From Apostichopus japonicus (taxonomy: Eukaryota; Echinodermata; Holothuroidea; Aspidochirotida; Stichopodidae): a DNA stretch of 64,000 nucleotides. The translations under genes were made by a program, and so were the position numbers. Below are positions 35,601 through 44,579 of this stretch, one piece after another. How positions within the stretch are numbered: position 1 is the stretch's first letter; each line of letters opens with the position of its first letter. The DNA lies in assembly GCF_037975245.1 (NCBI RefSeq), contig NC_092564.1, positions 3,499,984-3,563,983 of the forward strand, given 5' to 3'. Under the pieces are notes generated by a model that worked only from the letters and a program-made list of their open reading frames with translations, had not been told where the DNA came from and did no database searches.

Positions 35601-36805
35601 TTTTTATTCACATTAGTCATAATTATTCACATAAGTTATTATTATTATTCACGTTAGTCATTATTATTGACATTAGAAATACAGCTCTAAGATATAAACG
35701 TACACGTTCCCTAGAGAAACTTCTACGATGATTTAAACATACCTACATCAAGGTTTCTTTTTTGTGATGTAATTTATATATATTAGATAATAATGGTTAA
35801 ACTAGTATTTTCAGTAAAAATATGGGTTTCAAGTTTATTTTTCCACTAAAAAGCATCGACCTTCTCAAATTTGTCTTTATTCGTATTTACCTTTGAGACA
35901 ATAAATATAAAACTGTTACTCGCCGAGACAAGGTTCATTCTTAAAGTTAGTCCCATAGCCATTACCTTAATACAAACGTGGCGTGTTTGCCTACGCTTCT
36001 TATTATAGTGTCGTTGTTTGTATGTCGTGTTACTTGTTGTACCCGTTAAAGTAAAATGGTGTCTAAAACTGTGCACATTGATATATCATATTGTGCACGA
36101 TAGAGCTATATGCAGACTATACTTATCCTGCGGTTGACTATTTCTTACACGCACAAAAATGATTAAATAATGTTTGTCAGAGTACATGTTTTATATATAT
36201 TTTTGTCCTTTCATATCCAGACCTTCATTCTTTTCTTTTGAATCAAGCTGTACCGCTATAGTGATAACTTGACCCATCATGGATTAATCAAAACAATCTA
36301 AATACTTACAGCCTATAAACCGTTTTCGGAAGGTTTTCAGGAATCTCTTTTAACTTTCGATGTGCACATTCAATGTTGTAATTATCTTCTACTGATATGC
36401 ACTTGCAAATGCGAGGATCATCACATGGATCTTGAGGAATTAAATACAAAATTTAATAAAACTTATATCTAAATAAAAACTAACTAAATAAAGGCTACAT
36501 GATACATCCACTAAAAATCGCTACAATTCGCAGACAAGCCTAAGAGATAAATATCTATGTAAACACCAGTCATGTGTAGCTAAGAGTTGTCCTTTCAATA
36601 CAGCAAACATTAAACAAACACTTACGGCAAATTTATGTCACATAACTAAATATAGTTATGGAATTAAATGTATTGGTAAATGTTTTGCTTTGTTAGAAAC
36701 CATTCACTTACTCTTAGGTTTGTGTTTCTTTTTTGCAGTTTCTGACGACGAAACTGCTCCCAACACCAGTACAGAGAACAATAAGACTCGCACCAGAGAC
36801 CGCAT
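20110..36805 (-). CDS. Gene B: complete LRR / cysteine-rich GCC / polytopic membrane protein
   Basis: Twenty exons sum to 3393 nt: 1130 codons plus a stop, every phase consistent. Order: signal peptide (1-23), LRRNT with four Cys (32-72), about 15 LRRs (72-431), Cys-rich GCC2/GCC3 and EGF-like stalk (about 470-690), then hydrophobic segments near 693-715, 800-818, 849-869, 910-932, 993-1010, 1015-1032, 1046-1062 and 1071-1090, and a short basic tail. The KILLGFYQIVGKLLESL block followed by W, LNII, C and a GIIMPI helix resembles a family of Cys-rich multi-pass proteins I recall from protists and invertebrates; this comparison is from memory. I know no gene name. Likely a plasma-membrane recognition protein, but ligand and signalling are unknown. 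It lies about 7.2 kb upstream of gene A in the same orientation. Confidence 0.9.
20843..20972 (-). CDS. Gene B exon 19: last two membrane segments
   Basis: 130 nt, phase 0 in and phase 1 out. It reads LFSLAAIFINVVIASAK, a short loop, then a second hydrophobic stretch (AIFIIVLNIAVLFLIA). The acceptor is TTCTTCAG. The donor is a non-canonical GC: GCAG/GCAAGT, the usual strong context for GC-AG introns. Confidence 0.88.
20977..23129. other. 3' intron of gene B, paralogue of 1-997
   Basis: Near-identical to the left edge of the window over about 0.65 kb (20977-21670), followed by an expanded satellite. Intron boundaries are the exon 18 donor at 23129 and the exon 19 acceptor at 20973. Confidence 0.85.
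21690..23117. repeat. TGAGATGGAA satellite, gene B copy, with higher-order structure
   Basis: About 1.43 kb of 10-bp units (TGAGATGGAA, GGGATGAGAT, TGAAATGGAA variants). A block containing GAGCTGGAATGAGG, GTATGAGATGGATG, TGTGTTGGGTGAGG and GAGATGGCATGAG recurs near 21910, 22125, 22685 and partly 22965. It therefore has higher-order repeats of 215 to 560 bp. Two minus-strand frames stay open for more than 420 codons because the unit contains no stop. Confidence 0.95.
23130..24748 (-). CDS. Gene B exon 18: GCC/EGF-like stalk and membrane domain
   Basis: 1619 nt, phase 1 in and phase 0 out. It opens GGFFQDDIGVTARYPSEQAC, completing the GCC2/GCC3 module. The Cys-rich region ends at CVPCPKK just before VLLIVTTFVFVCLAVSLLLL. 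Compared with gene A the 3' two thirds are almost identical, with a two-residue indel (YR) in the loop after WST. The donor is CAG/GTAAAG. Confidence 0.95.
24749..25591. other. Gene B intron 17
   Basis: 843 nt of AT-rich intron, much shorter than its gene A counterpart. No exon-derived repeats. Confidence 0.65.
25592..25815 (-). CDS. Gene B exon 17: linker and start of Cys-rich stalk
   Basis: 224 nt, phase 2 in and phase 1 out. It starts QCSNQYVPPIKMDLCN and ends GTYGDGKHGCINCPAG. The shared core ILKKEGF-(T/N)C is found in gene A exon 12, but B has about 10 extra residues in the linker and lacks the minisatellite in the next intron. Confidence 0.93.
26640..26708 (-). CDS. Gene B exon 16: last LRR
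   Basis: 69 nt, beginning YLHDNKINNISQTVFENV; donor GTAAGT. Confidence 0.93.
27164..27229 (-). CDS. Gene B exon 15: LRR
   Basis: 66 nt, one short repeat beginning FLFGNKFRNLTESPFPCS; donor GTAAGT. Confidence 0.9.
28118..28186 (-). CDS. Gene B exon 14: LRR
   Basis: 69 nt, one repeat beginning CLFNNKLVRLENNAFEGL; donor GTAAGT. Confidence 0.93.
28625..28774 (-). CDS. Gene B exon 13: double LRR
   Basis: 150 nt with two repeats, DLSRNEIKIISADAFGQ and LKILLLHRNHLKVIYKETF. Phase 2 in and out. Counterpart of gene A exon 8. Confidence 0.93.
29308..29379 (-). CDS. Gene B exon 12: LRR
   Basis: 72 nt, one repeat beginning VLSRNRLTELVPNVFSKV; donor GTAAGT. Counterpart of gene A exon 7. Confidence 0.92.
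29637..29680. repeat. (TA)n microsatellite
   Basis: About 44 nt of TA dinucleotide in an intron of gene B. Confidence 0.96.
30051..30778. mobile_element. Non-autonomous hAT-like element in gene B intron
   Basis: Left end CAAGGCCGGATCAAG and right end CTTAATCCGACCCTG are imperfect inverted repeats. The flanks ATGTTGAT (30043-30050) and ATGTTTAT (30779-30786) form a 7/8 target duplication. Inside, a block of about 55 bp (TTAGTGCCATAACATCG and GGACACCAGTACCGT) occurs near 30126 and 30648. No transposase ORF. Confidence 0.72.
30861..30932 (-). CDS. Gene B exon 11: LRR
   Basis: 72 nt, one repeat beginning SLSKNRLTTINQTSFGKA; donor GTGAGT. Counterpart of gene A exon 6. Confidence 0.92.
31061..31138 (-). 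CDS. Gene B exon 10: LRR (78 nt)
   Basis: A slightly long repeat beginning KCSYNDISELPRTISASPF, phase 2 in and out; donor GTAAGT. Confidence 0.88.
31777..31845 (-). CDS. Gene B exon 9: LRR
   Basis: 69 nt, one repeat beginning YLNHNKLTKLPENLLNSS; donor GTGAGT. Confidence 0.92.
32441..32731. mobile_element. MITE-like element in gene B intron 8
   Basis: Ends CCAGGGTTATAGCTA and TAGCCTATAACCCTGG are inverted repeats. TACATA flanks both ends (32435-32440 and 32732-32737). The interior is GC-rich (GGCCGGGGGTCCAGGGGCCC), unlike the surrounding intron. Non-coding. Confidence 0.75.
33197..33268 (-). CDS. Gene B exon 8: LRR
   Basis: 72 nt, one repeat beginning DLSYNRLTSIEDGSFKFT; donor GTAACA, weaker than its neighbours. 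Confidence 0.9.
33672..33743 (-). CDS. Gene B exon 7: LRR
   Basis: 72 nt, one repeat beginning DLSHNMLTEIPNTLFGNL; donor GTAAGT. Confidence 0.93.
34253..34324 (-). CDS. Gene B exon 6: LRR
   Basis: 72 nt, one repeat beginning NLSHNHLTSIPPYLFSQV; donor GTAAGT. Confidence 0.92.
34667..34738 (-). CDS. Gene B exon 5: LRR
   Basis: 72 nt, one repeat beginning DVSHNSLTNIEEGSFNNT; donor GTAAGA. It closely resembles exon 8 (DLSYNRLTSIEDGSF), suggesting exon duplication. Confidence 0.92.
35060..35131 (-). CDS. Gene B exon 4: LRR
   Basis: 72 nt, one repeat beginning NLSFNRLQNFTSDVLNET; donor GTGAGT. Confidence 0.92.
35334..35405 (-). CDS. Gene B exon 3: LRR
   Basis: 72 nt, one repeat beginning DLSDNELTMLPSGYFNNF; donor GTGAGT. 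Confidence 0.92.
36310..36430 (-). CDS. Gene B exon 2: LRRNT cap
   Basis: 121 nt, phase 1 in and phase 2 out. The cap reads PCDDPRICKCISVEDNYNIE, then CAHRKLKEIPENLPKTV. Its four Cys and the L-x-x-I-P-x-x-L-P end are typical of LRRNT. Confidence 0.92.
36712..36805 (-). CDS. Gene B exon 1: signal peptide
   Basis: Reads MRSLVRVLLFSVLVLGAVSS followed by a lysine-rich linker (ETAKKKHKPK). Phase 1 out at A/GTAAGTG. The start is the only Met that opens the hydrophobic core. Confidence 0.85.
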
Positions 36806-37850
36806 CGTCAGCTTTAGAAAAGACAAAGAAATTGGAAAATAAAAAGGCATCTCACTCTAGAATCATACGCCATTATGGCACCACGCCCATAAGGAAAAGT
36901 TGCAAAAAATGTAAAGTTGAATCCTTAGCCAAATTGCTGGAAACTTTCTGCAAGCTTATATCAAAACCATATCCTATAGCGTATTGTATGGCCAACTTGA
37001 CAGGAATTTGTCAAATGTTGTGATAACTTTATGATGTCATAATTGCCATTGAGTTGAAATGTGTTTTTATTTTCCTATTCATAATCTCGCAATCATGTGT
37101 ACATGCGCAAAGGAAAATAATATCTCTACAAAAAAGTATCATTGGGTGAAGTTGTAAAATAAAAAGAGAATTGACAGATTAGAAAACATTCACATTTAAA
37201 CACACTCATCGATAAATCAACAAGACGATTATTATAGGAAAATAAGCTTTGGAAAACTATCTGCGATGAAGACATCACAAATAATAATTAGTAATATTTA
37301 GATAGCGCATAATCAGCAAAGGTGCTCAAAGTGCTTTACAAATGTAAAACCTACAAACAAATAGTAACAAAATCCTAAGTATTAAATATATAGAACCAAT
37401 ACGGCATAAAAAGTAAAAGCCTAAAGCAACAATATAAAAAACACCCGTACTAAACGATAATAAAAAATATTTAAGAAAAGCCCAAAACGCATATAGTCCA
37501 AAAAATTCAGAAGTATGTAAATAGTAAATTAGATTAAATCATATTCAATGTTTAAATATAAATAAGTACCCGTAGGAGAAACTATAGTACAGTAAGACAA
37601 TTATTGTAAAAGCCTAAAACAGATCCCTAAACGTAGTAAAAAATATAAAAAATAAAGAAAAATAAATAAAGAAAAATGTTAGGAATTAAGTGAATAGTTC
37701 CAAACGTAGTATCTACGCTTATTGTTATCCATTTTCTGGATAAATGGAGAATTTTAGCAATTCAACATAGTTGACATGCAATCAATCATATCTCAAATTA
37801 GAGTCAAAATGTTAAATTGGGTTTTCAACTGATAGTATATTGAACATAGG

Positions 37851-38096
37851 CGGAGTGTATAGCCTAGTGGTTAACGCCGGCGTCTCCCAGTCATGAGATC
37901 CCCGGTTCGATTCCCCGCCGACAGCAATGTGTGTCGTCTGGCAAGGGTGTTGTTCAATAACAACTTCCTGACATGGACGTTAAATGAATGTGTGCCGAGA
38001 GATTGGCTTCGGTCAGCTTGCGAGTCTATAAGCCTCCATGGCTTCTTTCGCGAGTTCCTGCTTGCAGGAAGATCACATATACATACATACATACAA
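37851..38096 (+). mobile_element. tRNA-derived SINE, copy 2
   Basis: A-box-like TATAGCCTAGTGGTTAACGC and B-box-like GGTTCGATTCC form a tRNA-like head. The shared body (GTCGTC, CATGGACGTTAAAT, GATTGGCTTCGGTCAGCTTG, CGCGAGTTCCTG, GCAGGAAGATC) ends in an (ACAT)n tail. Better preserved than copy 1. Confidence 0.87.
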
Positions 38097-41000
38097 TATT
38101 GTTGTCTTTAAGATTATTGTTACATCAATACCGCAATATTTAAATAATACATCAATGCTTATGAAGTTGTAATATGTAAGAAAGAGTGAGAAGTTTCTTG
38201 GAGCTGGTATAACCATATAGTACGGTACGATTCGTTCAATCATAACGACTCTCTAACAATATTGCGTTTATGGTGTCGAGACTAATGCGTAAGTACCGAT
38301 AGTATCTCTCACTCGAGTAGTTGTCATGTTTCAATTTGCGGAGTACTACTCCCTTATTCCCAGCCCACCGCGCTTCCAAAGTCCCACGACAGCGCACCTT
38401 AACATCATGATGAAGAAGAAAAAGGGGGGGGGGGGGTCACCTTGCAAATATATATATGTGTACATTAGGGATGTAGACAAATTGAACTTGACTGTCCATC
38501 ACTAATAAGTAACATATTGGGAGGACCTTTCACAATCATGGATTTTCGATCGAACGCAACTGAGGTTTTACTGTCCTTTTTGATTGTTTGAAAGTAAAAT
38601 GTTGTACCTCAATCATGTTAATTCACATTATTCGATGTTTCTTTAGCAAGAATTAACCACTTTCATATCATTTTGAATGCGATAAGTGCAGCTTCCAAAG
38701 AACATACCATTTTAAATTGTTCAGTCATACTAAATTACATCACATGCACTATGCAGCTATTAAATTAGCTATACCTCTGTTGCATCAATGTCACAAAAGA
38801 TGTGTTAGAAAGGAAGTTGAAAATTTTCCTGGATTTTTTTGAAACAAACATCAACACATCCTACCGTCCACTAGAATGTATATGAAGTGGAAAGAACATG
38901 TTTTGGTTGACAACTTGTTAGAATTTAGAAAAAATCAAGAATAAGAAGAAGAATGGATTAACATTAAAACTCATGAGCCTGGCACTGAGGAGAGGATGTC
39001 ATCATCGATGAAGACTTTAAGGAGCATTCAGAGATATAACATTTCACAACCGGAATAGCTTATGCATGAAAAAATAACTTGCAATTATTTATTCCAAAGC
39101 TATGACATGTCAAAACTAAATATATGCCTAAGTTATCCTGAAAACAACTGAAAGTAGTTGGGGGAAATGTTGCAAAATTTGTTATTCAAATTAGATGTAT
39201 ATGTATCAAATGCTGATATTTCATCACGGAATTCGCTATATGAAAATGGGAGTTTGAAGATCTTTTGTACGCTCTAGTTTGGTGTTATTTTGTTTCTTTG
39301 ATATTTTATTTATTTCAGAGTTAGTCAAAACAGTCGTGCAAATCCGTGTGTGGGATTCTTCTGGTCAATTCAAAACTCCCTTTGAATTTTGATGTATGGC
39401 TTTATTCCAATTACGATTTGTTCTGACTTTCATGCCGATTAAGTTCAAACACCAACGTAAGACGGTTCAGGATGGGCTAGGGTGGCGCGCGCAAGGAGGG
39501 GAGGAGGGGTGGGGCGTTGGGAGGCATTGCCCACACCAGTCGGGGAAAGTGTTCAGTCGGGGATTTGTTTTACATTCGGCCGGGGAAGTTTTCGACCACT
39601 GCTACAGGTGAACACCCAATTTCCAACATCACACAGCAATTATTTATCACCACAACCTTGTGCTTAGAGCTAACTGTAGATCTAATTTATGACTTTATTG
39701 TATACCTCCAAATGCACCATTTGACGTCTAGGCCTATATTTTCCGTGGAAGGACCCCCTGACCAGCCTACATGGGAGTCGACTTCAGCGATCAGAGAGCC
39801 CAATCCCTCCTTTATCGAATCCTTCAATTGCCACTGTCCTTCCATTAAAGTAAGTTCAGCCGCTATAATGTGTTCTTTGGGTGGAGGATCGAGGGAAGGG
39901 GGTTTGGAGCTCATCCCTCCCCTTTGACCTATAATGACATCCAGTGTACGTCACTGATATGCCTACAGTAATTTCAGTATACATAATATGTATCTTTATG
40001 TAATGTTGGGGGATCTTGTAGAGCTTATGTTGTAATCTTTGTAATAGCACGTACATTTTACAGATTTTACAGGTTTGTAAAGAGTAACATAATTTGAGAC
40101 ACTTTTCAACACTTTTTTGTTGTTGTTATTTCATTATGGGTGCAAATCGAATCTAGTTCGTGCTGTTTAATAATGTTAACAAAATACTTAAATTGTGAGC
40201 GCAAATTTACAAATGATACAAAGGAACACTGCAACTTTTTGGAAAGCAGCATAAAGACGTTTAGTTGGGAAAATGGTAACTTTTCTTCAGTTTCTAATTG
40301 CATGTTATATATACTGTATGTTGCCCTTTAAAGATATTTTCAATTATACAAGCCAGTTTGCGTGGTTCCTTTTTGAAGATTTTCGATAACATATATAAAC
40401 CTCATTCATGTTCATGTATCTCAACATTTTCTCATATATGATGTCATACTATATTACCACGACTGATAAATATTATACATAACCATATTAAAAAAGTATA
40501 AATACGTTCATCCTACTTATACAGATGCACGGCAGTCGGAACAGTAAGGTGTCGTTATTAAAACATTCGTAGCCGAAATGAAAAAATAATTTAAGTTTAA
40601 CATTTGCTTGCAATTATTATTAACTTTGCCACGTAATATTTATTGAAATGGATTGCCGAGCCCACTTAAAAATCCATTTAAGATCACAGTTGTACTTTCT
40701 TATAAGAAGCTGAAGGAAAGGTCATGTAATGAATTAAGAAAAAAGTATATTGAAACATTCACATACAATTTGCATATCAATGACTTGGCTGCTACGTTAG
40801 ATAGGATATAACAAAGTTCATCTTGTCAATCAAATTAATGGATTTAATTTTCAACAAGTTAATGCTTTCATTTTGTATAACGTAAACAAAATGGAAAGGG
40901 GGGGGGGGTCGCAATAAATAGTCTTGCTTTCTACCGAAACAATTGCAATTTATCGCCAAACCTACCACCCCCCCCATCCCACCATATGCCATTTGTCACT

Positions 41001-41507
41001 GAGCTGTTACCGTACTTTTTTTCCTGCAAACTTTATTCTTGATCTGACAAAGGAAAAGAAAAGTTATATCATCAGTGTTGAAGAGATATGGATTATTTTC
41101 CATTAATGATGATCCAGGCTATGGACAGGAAAAAGAATTATGCTTACCTTGATCCTCCTTGTAGTATTTTTATTTTATTTAAAACGCAAATAACGTCCTC
41201 TGATAATAAACAACGACACGTTGTTAACGCTCAAAGTTGATTTTATATATGATATCCAAATGAGTGTTGACTATGTACATGAACATATCTAGTGATTGCA
41301 ATTGATTTCGCTACTTCCTGCAAATGTCCTCATTACAGTGTGCGGGGTTATTGTACTCATCTCCAACTCAGTTTCATTATGATAAGAGATCCGTTTAAAC
41401 AAATCCTCTTTCGGTTCTAAACTAATTGATTGGTGATGGAATACTTGAGATGGAAATCATAATAGAGCCAAATAATGTTTCGATGAGATTGTTATCTAAA
41501 GGAAATT

Positions 41508-42180
41508 CGTTTGTTTCCATGCGTATAGTTCATAAAACTGTTGTTTTGTTCAAGTTTAATTAATATTGTTTATAAGTACGTAATATAGAGATCTCAAGAA
41601 TATATATTGCATATTCATGCTTACATAGGCTATATTTAAGCATGCAGTACCACGCACGGGGACGTTTGACTCGCTCTAATACATTTGTTATCTTATAATA
41701 TTTTTTTAAACACACTGTCGCTGTAACCTGTTGCATCTACATGTTGTAACAAGCTGTAAATGGGCGTTTTGGTGGCGTAGGAGTGTATTTGGAGATATAT
41801 GTCAAGAAAAGGAAGTATTATTGGCTATAATAAACCGATCGTTTGTTTCCATGCGTGCATGTAATTCATAAAACTGTTGTTTTGTTCAAGTTTTAATTAA
41901 TATTGTTTATAAGTACCGTACGCAACGTAGAACTCTCAAGAATATATATTGCATATTCATGCTTACAGGCTATATTTAAGCATGCAGTACCACGTACGGG
42001 GACGTTTGACTCGCTCTAATACATTTGTTATCTTATAATATTTTTTTAAACACACTGTCGCTATAACCTGTTGCATCTACATGTTGTAACCAGCTGTAAA
42101 TGGGCGTTTTGGTGACGTAGGAGTGTATTTGAAGATATATGTCAATAAGAGGAAGTAGATTATTGGCTATAATGAACCGA
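41508..42180. repeat. 332-bp tandem duplication
   Basis: Copies begin at 41508 and 41840 (CGTTTGTTTCCATGCGT). Both carry TATATTTAAGCATGCAG, GGGGACGTTTGACTCGC and GGGCGTTTTGGTG in order. A few percent divergence plus small indels. Confidence 0.95.
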
Positions 42181-43989
42181 CTTCTTTATAGATTCGAGTT
42201 AAGTCCGAGTCCAAGAAAATATGAAACCAATTGCCGACTGAATCACATGCGGGATATCCCCTCAGTGATTTTTAAAAGTCCGTTCATGGGATATGAAGCT
42301 TTTGCAAACATCACATGATCTATTATCAATCTGATCTATAATAATTATTTGGGGGTGGGGTTCAAGTAAAGCATATTTCTTCTCAATTTGCTGAAATTCT
42401 GACTGAAAAGAATGAGGTGTATTTCGCATAAATAGGACTACCGCGTTGATCAAATTCCCGGAGAAAGGAAGTCTTAGGGTGTATCTGATAATAATAGTTA
42501 ATATTCAACTTACAGCAAACAATCATATCTAGAGTATAGGAGGAACAAGATATTGTAGAATAGTTTTTACTCACAAATCAAATGACATATTGTCTGTCAC
42601 CTGCGGAAGCTCTCTTCGTTAAGATAAATCTGTTTTAATACGTTTTCTTCTTTATAGTCTTTAAATTAAAGTATTGATGATGATTAGTGGCAAATAAACT
42701 GGTCTCACGCATGCTCAGACCTAATCTTGAGTATGGTTCTCAAATCCCGATGACAAAGATGTTCTGGAGAAATAGGTTGTACCGGTACGTAGACCTATTA
42801 CTCTGTTAGTTAATTCCCTTTGCGAAGGATGTTATAGGCTACATACCAGTGGAAGAGGAAGGGGTAATAATACTTCCAGTTTCCCCCACTGAATTATATA
42901 GGAGTGAACCTTTAAAGACTGGCTATATTCGGACCAAAAAAAATGACGAGATTAACTGTGGGGTCGTTGAATGCGACCCTTATGTAGGGAGTCTGTGATT
43001 GTTCCCTCAGAAAAAAAAAAAGAAAAAAAAAGTTTAGATGTCAAATTGTATTTTCTGCGGAATATATGGTATCTATATAACGGCAATATTTGTCTTTGCA
43101 AACCAACATTGCTGATTTATGAAAAAATATCCCCCACTGAACCCCGCCCCACTTCTGATTGACGATCGATTTGGGGGCTAACCATTCCCCCCTTTTAAGC
43201 ACGCCAATATGCACCATGCTATAAAAAAGCAAGTATATCCAGTACTACGGCTGTTAATATCGTTTCATTTGCCATTTTTGGACATCCCCGTTTGTTTCCC
43301 GGAAATTTCTGTGTGTGTGTGGGGGGGGGAGGTAAGGAATCTGTCCCCCACCCTCATTTGGGTACGTCACTTTAGTGTCCCCTAGCGTCTGGATTTAGAC
43401 CCTTTTTACTGGCTCACGTTGACGACAGGGCGGGCTTATATATTTTGATTATAATAGCAGGATTTATCATATATTTCTTTAACCAAGTCTACCAAAATGT
43501 GACTAAGTTGGCCGTAGAAAATTGCTATTTTAGAAAACATGATACATGGCTGTAATGCTGGCATCCCATGTTAGTATTATTGACGGTGTTGGTCCACATG
43601 TCTGTATATTAAACCTGTATACCTGTACGTAGGCCACTGCATACGTATGGCAGCATGTATAGTGACAGACACAGTTCCGTGTCTAAGGCGTCTCAATGCA
43701 TAAGAACACCTTTCTTGTTATTTCACTCGAGCTAGAGTTTTCGTGATAACTAGATTTACCCCCTGTTAGGGCGTTCAGAACTTTTAATTGCCAACAATAT
43801 CTACAAATGGCATTTAATAAAATTATGTTTCTTGTGCAACTAAATTAAATATGAATAGTTGCTGGGATATATTTTTCTTGCATAAAAAAGTAATTAAATT
43901 TGGATTTTTGTATGTAGACACCCTTCAAAATATTTTTTCTTCAAAGGGGAGGAGGAAAACCCGCCCTTTATGTCTGCTGTATATACCCC

Positions 43990-44306
43990 AACTATAGCAA
44001 GCTACCATGGAAAAGTTTCTTGAGATTACGTAATCGACCTGCCTTGGTCGTAAAATGACCTCTTTTTACCAATTAGTCTGCATCACCTGCCACATATTTT
44101 TTCTTCAATTGTATGAGGGTCTTTGTGTGAACGCTGTATGATTAAATTCACTGTAGACATTGAACATATTTCCACACAGTGTTTACACACAGAGCCTAAT
44201 GGTGTTAAAGCTATGCAGGCTATTTGTGGAGCCTGAGGTCGATTTACGACCGTGGCAGGTCGATTACGTAATCACAAAACTTTCCTAGCTAAAGCGTGCT
44301 ATAATT
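43990..44306. mobile_element. MITE with about 70-bp terminal inverted repeats
   Basis: The left arm includes CTATAGCAAGCT, GATTACGTAATCGACCTGCC, TGGTCGTAAA and TGACCTC. The right arm is its reverse complement (GAGGTCGA, TTTACGACC, GGCAGGTCGATTACGTAATC, AGCGTGCTATAAT). About 317 bp in total. No ORF of note. The target duplication is not clear. Confidence 0.82.
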
Positions 44307-44579
44307 AGAGTCAATAAAGCAGATCTTTAAACCCCTTCTCCAAGACAGCCTTCATTACAAACGAAATATGATAACCATACCTATAATCAAGTTTATTCTT
44401 GTATCATTTTACCATCGTATAATGAACAAGCGTAGACCAATAAAAAGAAGAACAATGAATAATAGTAAATATTATAAAAGAGAATTATACAAAGATGAAA
44501 AATATTTAAGTTCTACGGTATGGTATATAACAAACCGCATGCTATATTTCTGTTTCTGTTTCTGTTAGGTACTCGATAA

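Larger units (their letters stand above)
36806..43989. other. Intergenic stretch upstream of gene B, left half
   Basis: No convincing gene. Contains the presumed promoter of gene B just right of 36805 (no clear TATA seen), SINE copy 2, a 332-bp duplication (41508-42180) and G-runs (38424-38436, 40899-40908). Short ORFs such as that at 39517-39927 lack recognisable domains. Confidence 0.55.

Noticed and set aside
36733-37023. Plus-strand ORF of 96 codons
   Set aside because: Overlaps the signal-peptide exon of gene B on the opposite strand, which has much stronger support.
37851-37922. Possible tRNA gene
   Set aside because: Head of SINE copy 2; no 7-bp acceptor stem.
39517-39927. Plus-strand ORF of 136 codons
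   Set aside because: No recognisable domain, no splice-site support, mixed low-complexity composition.
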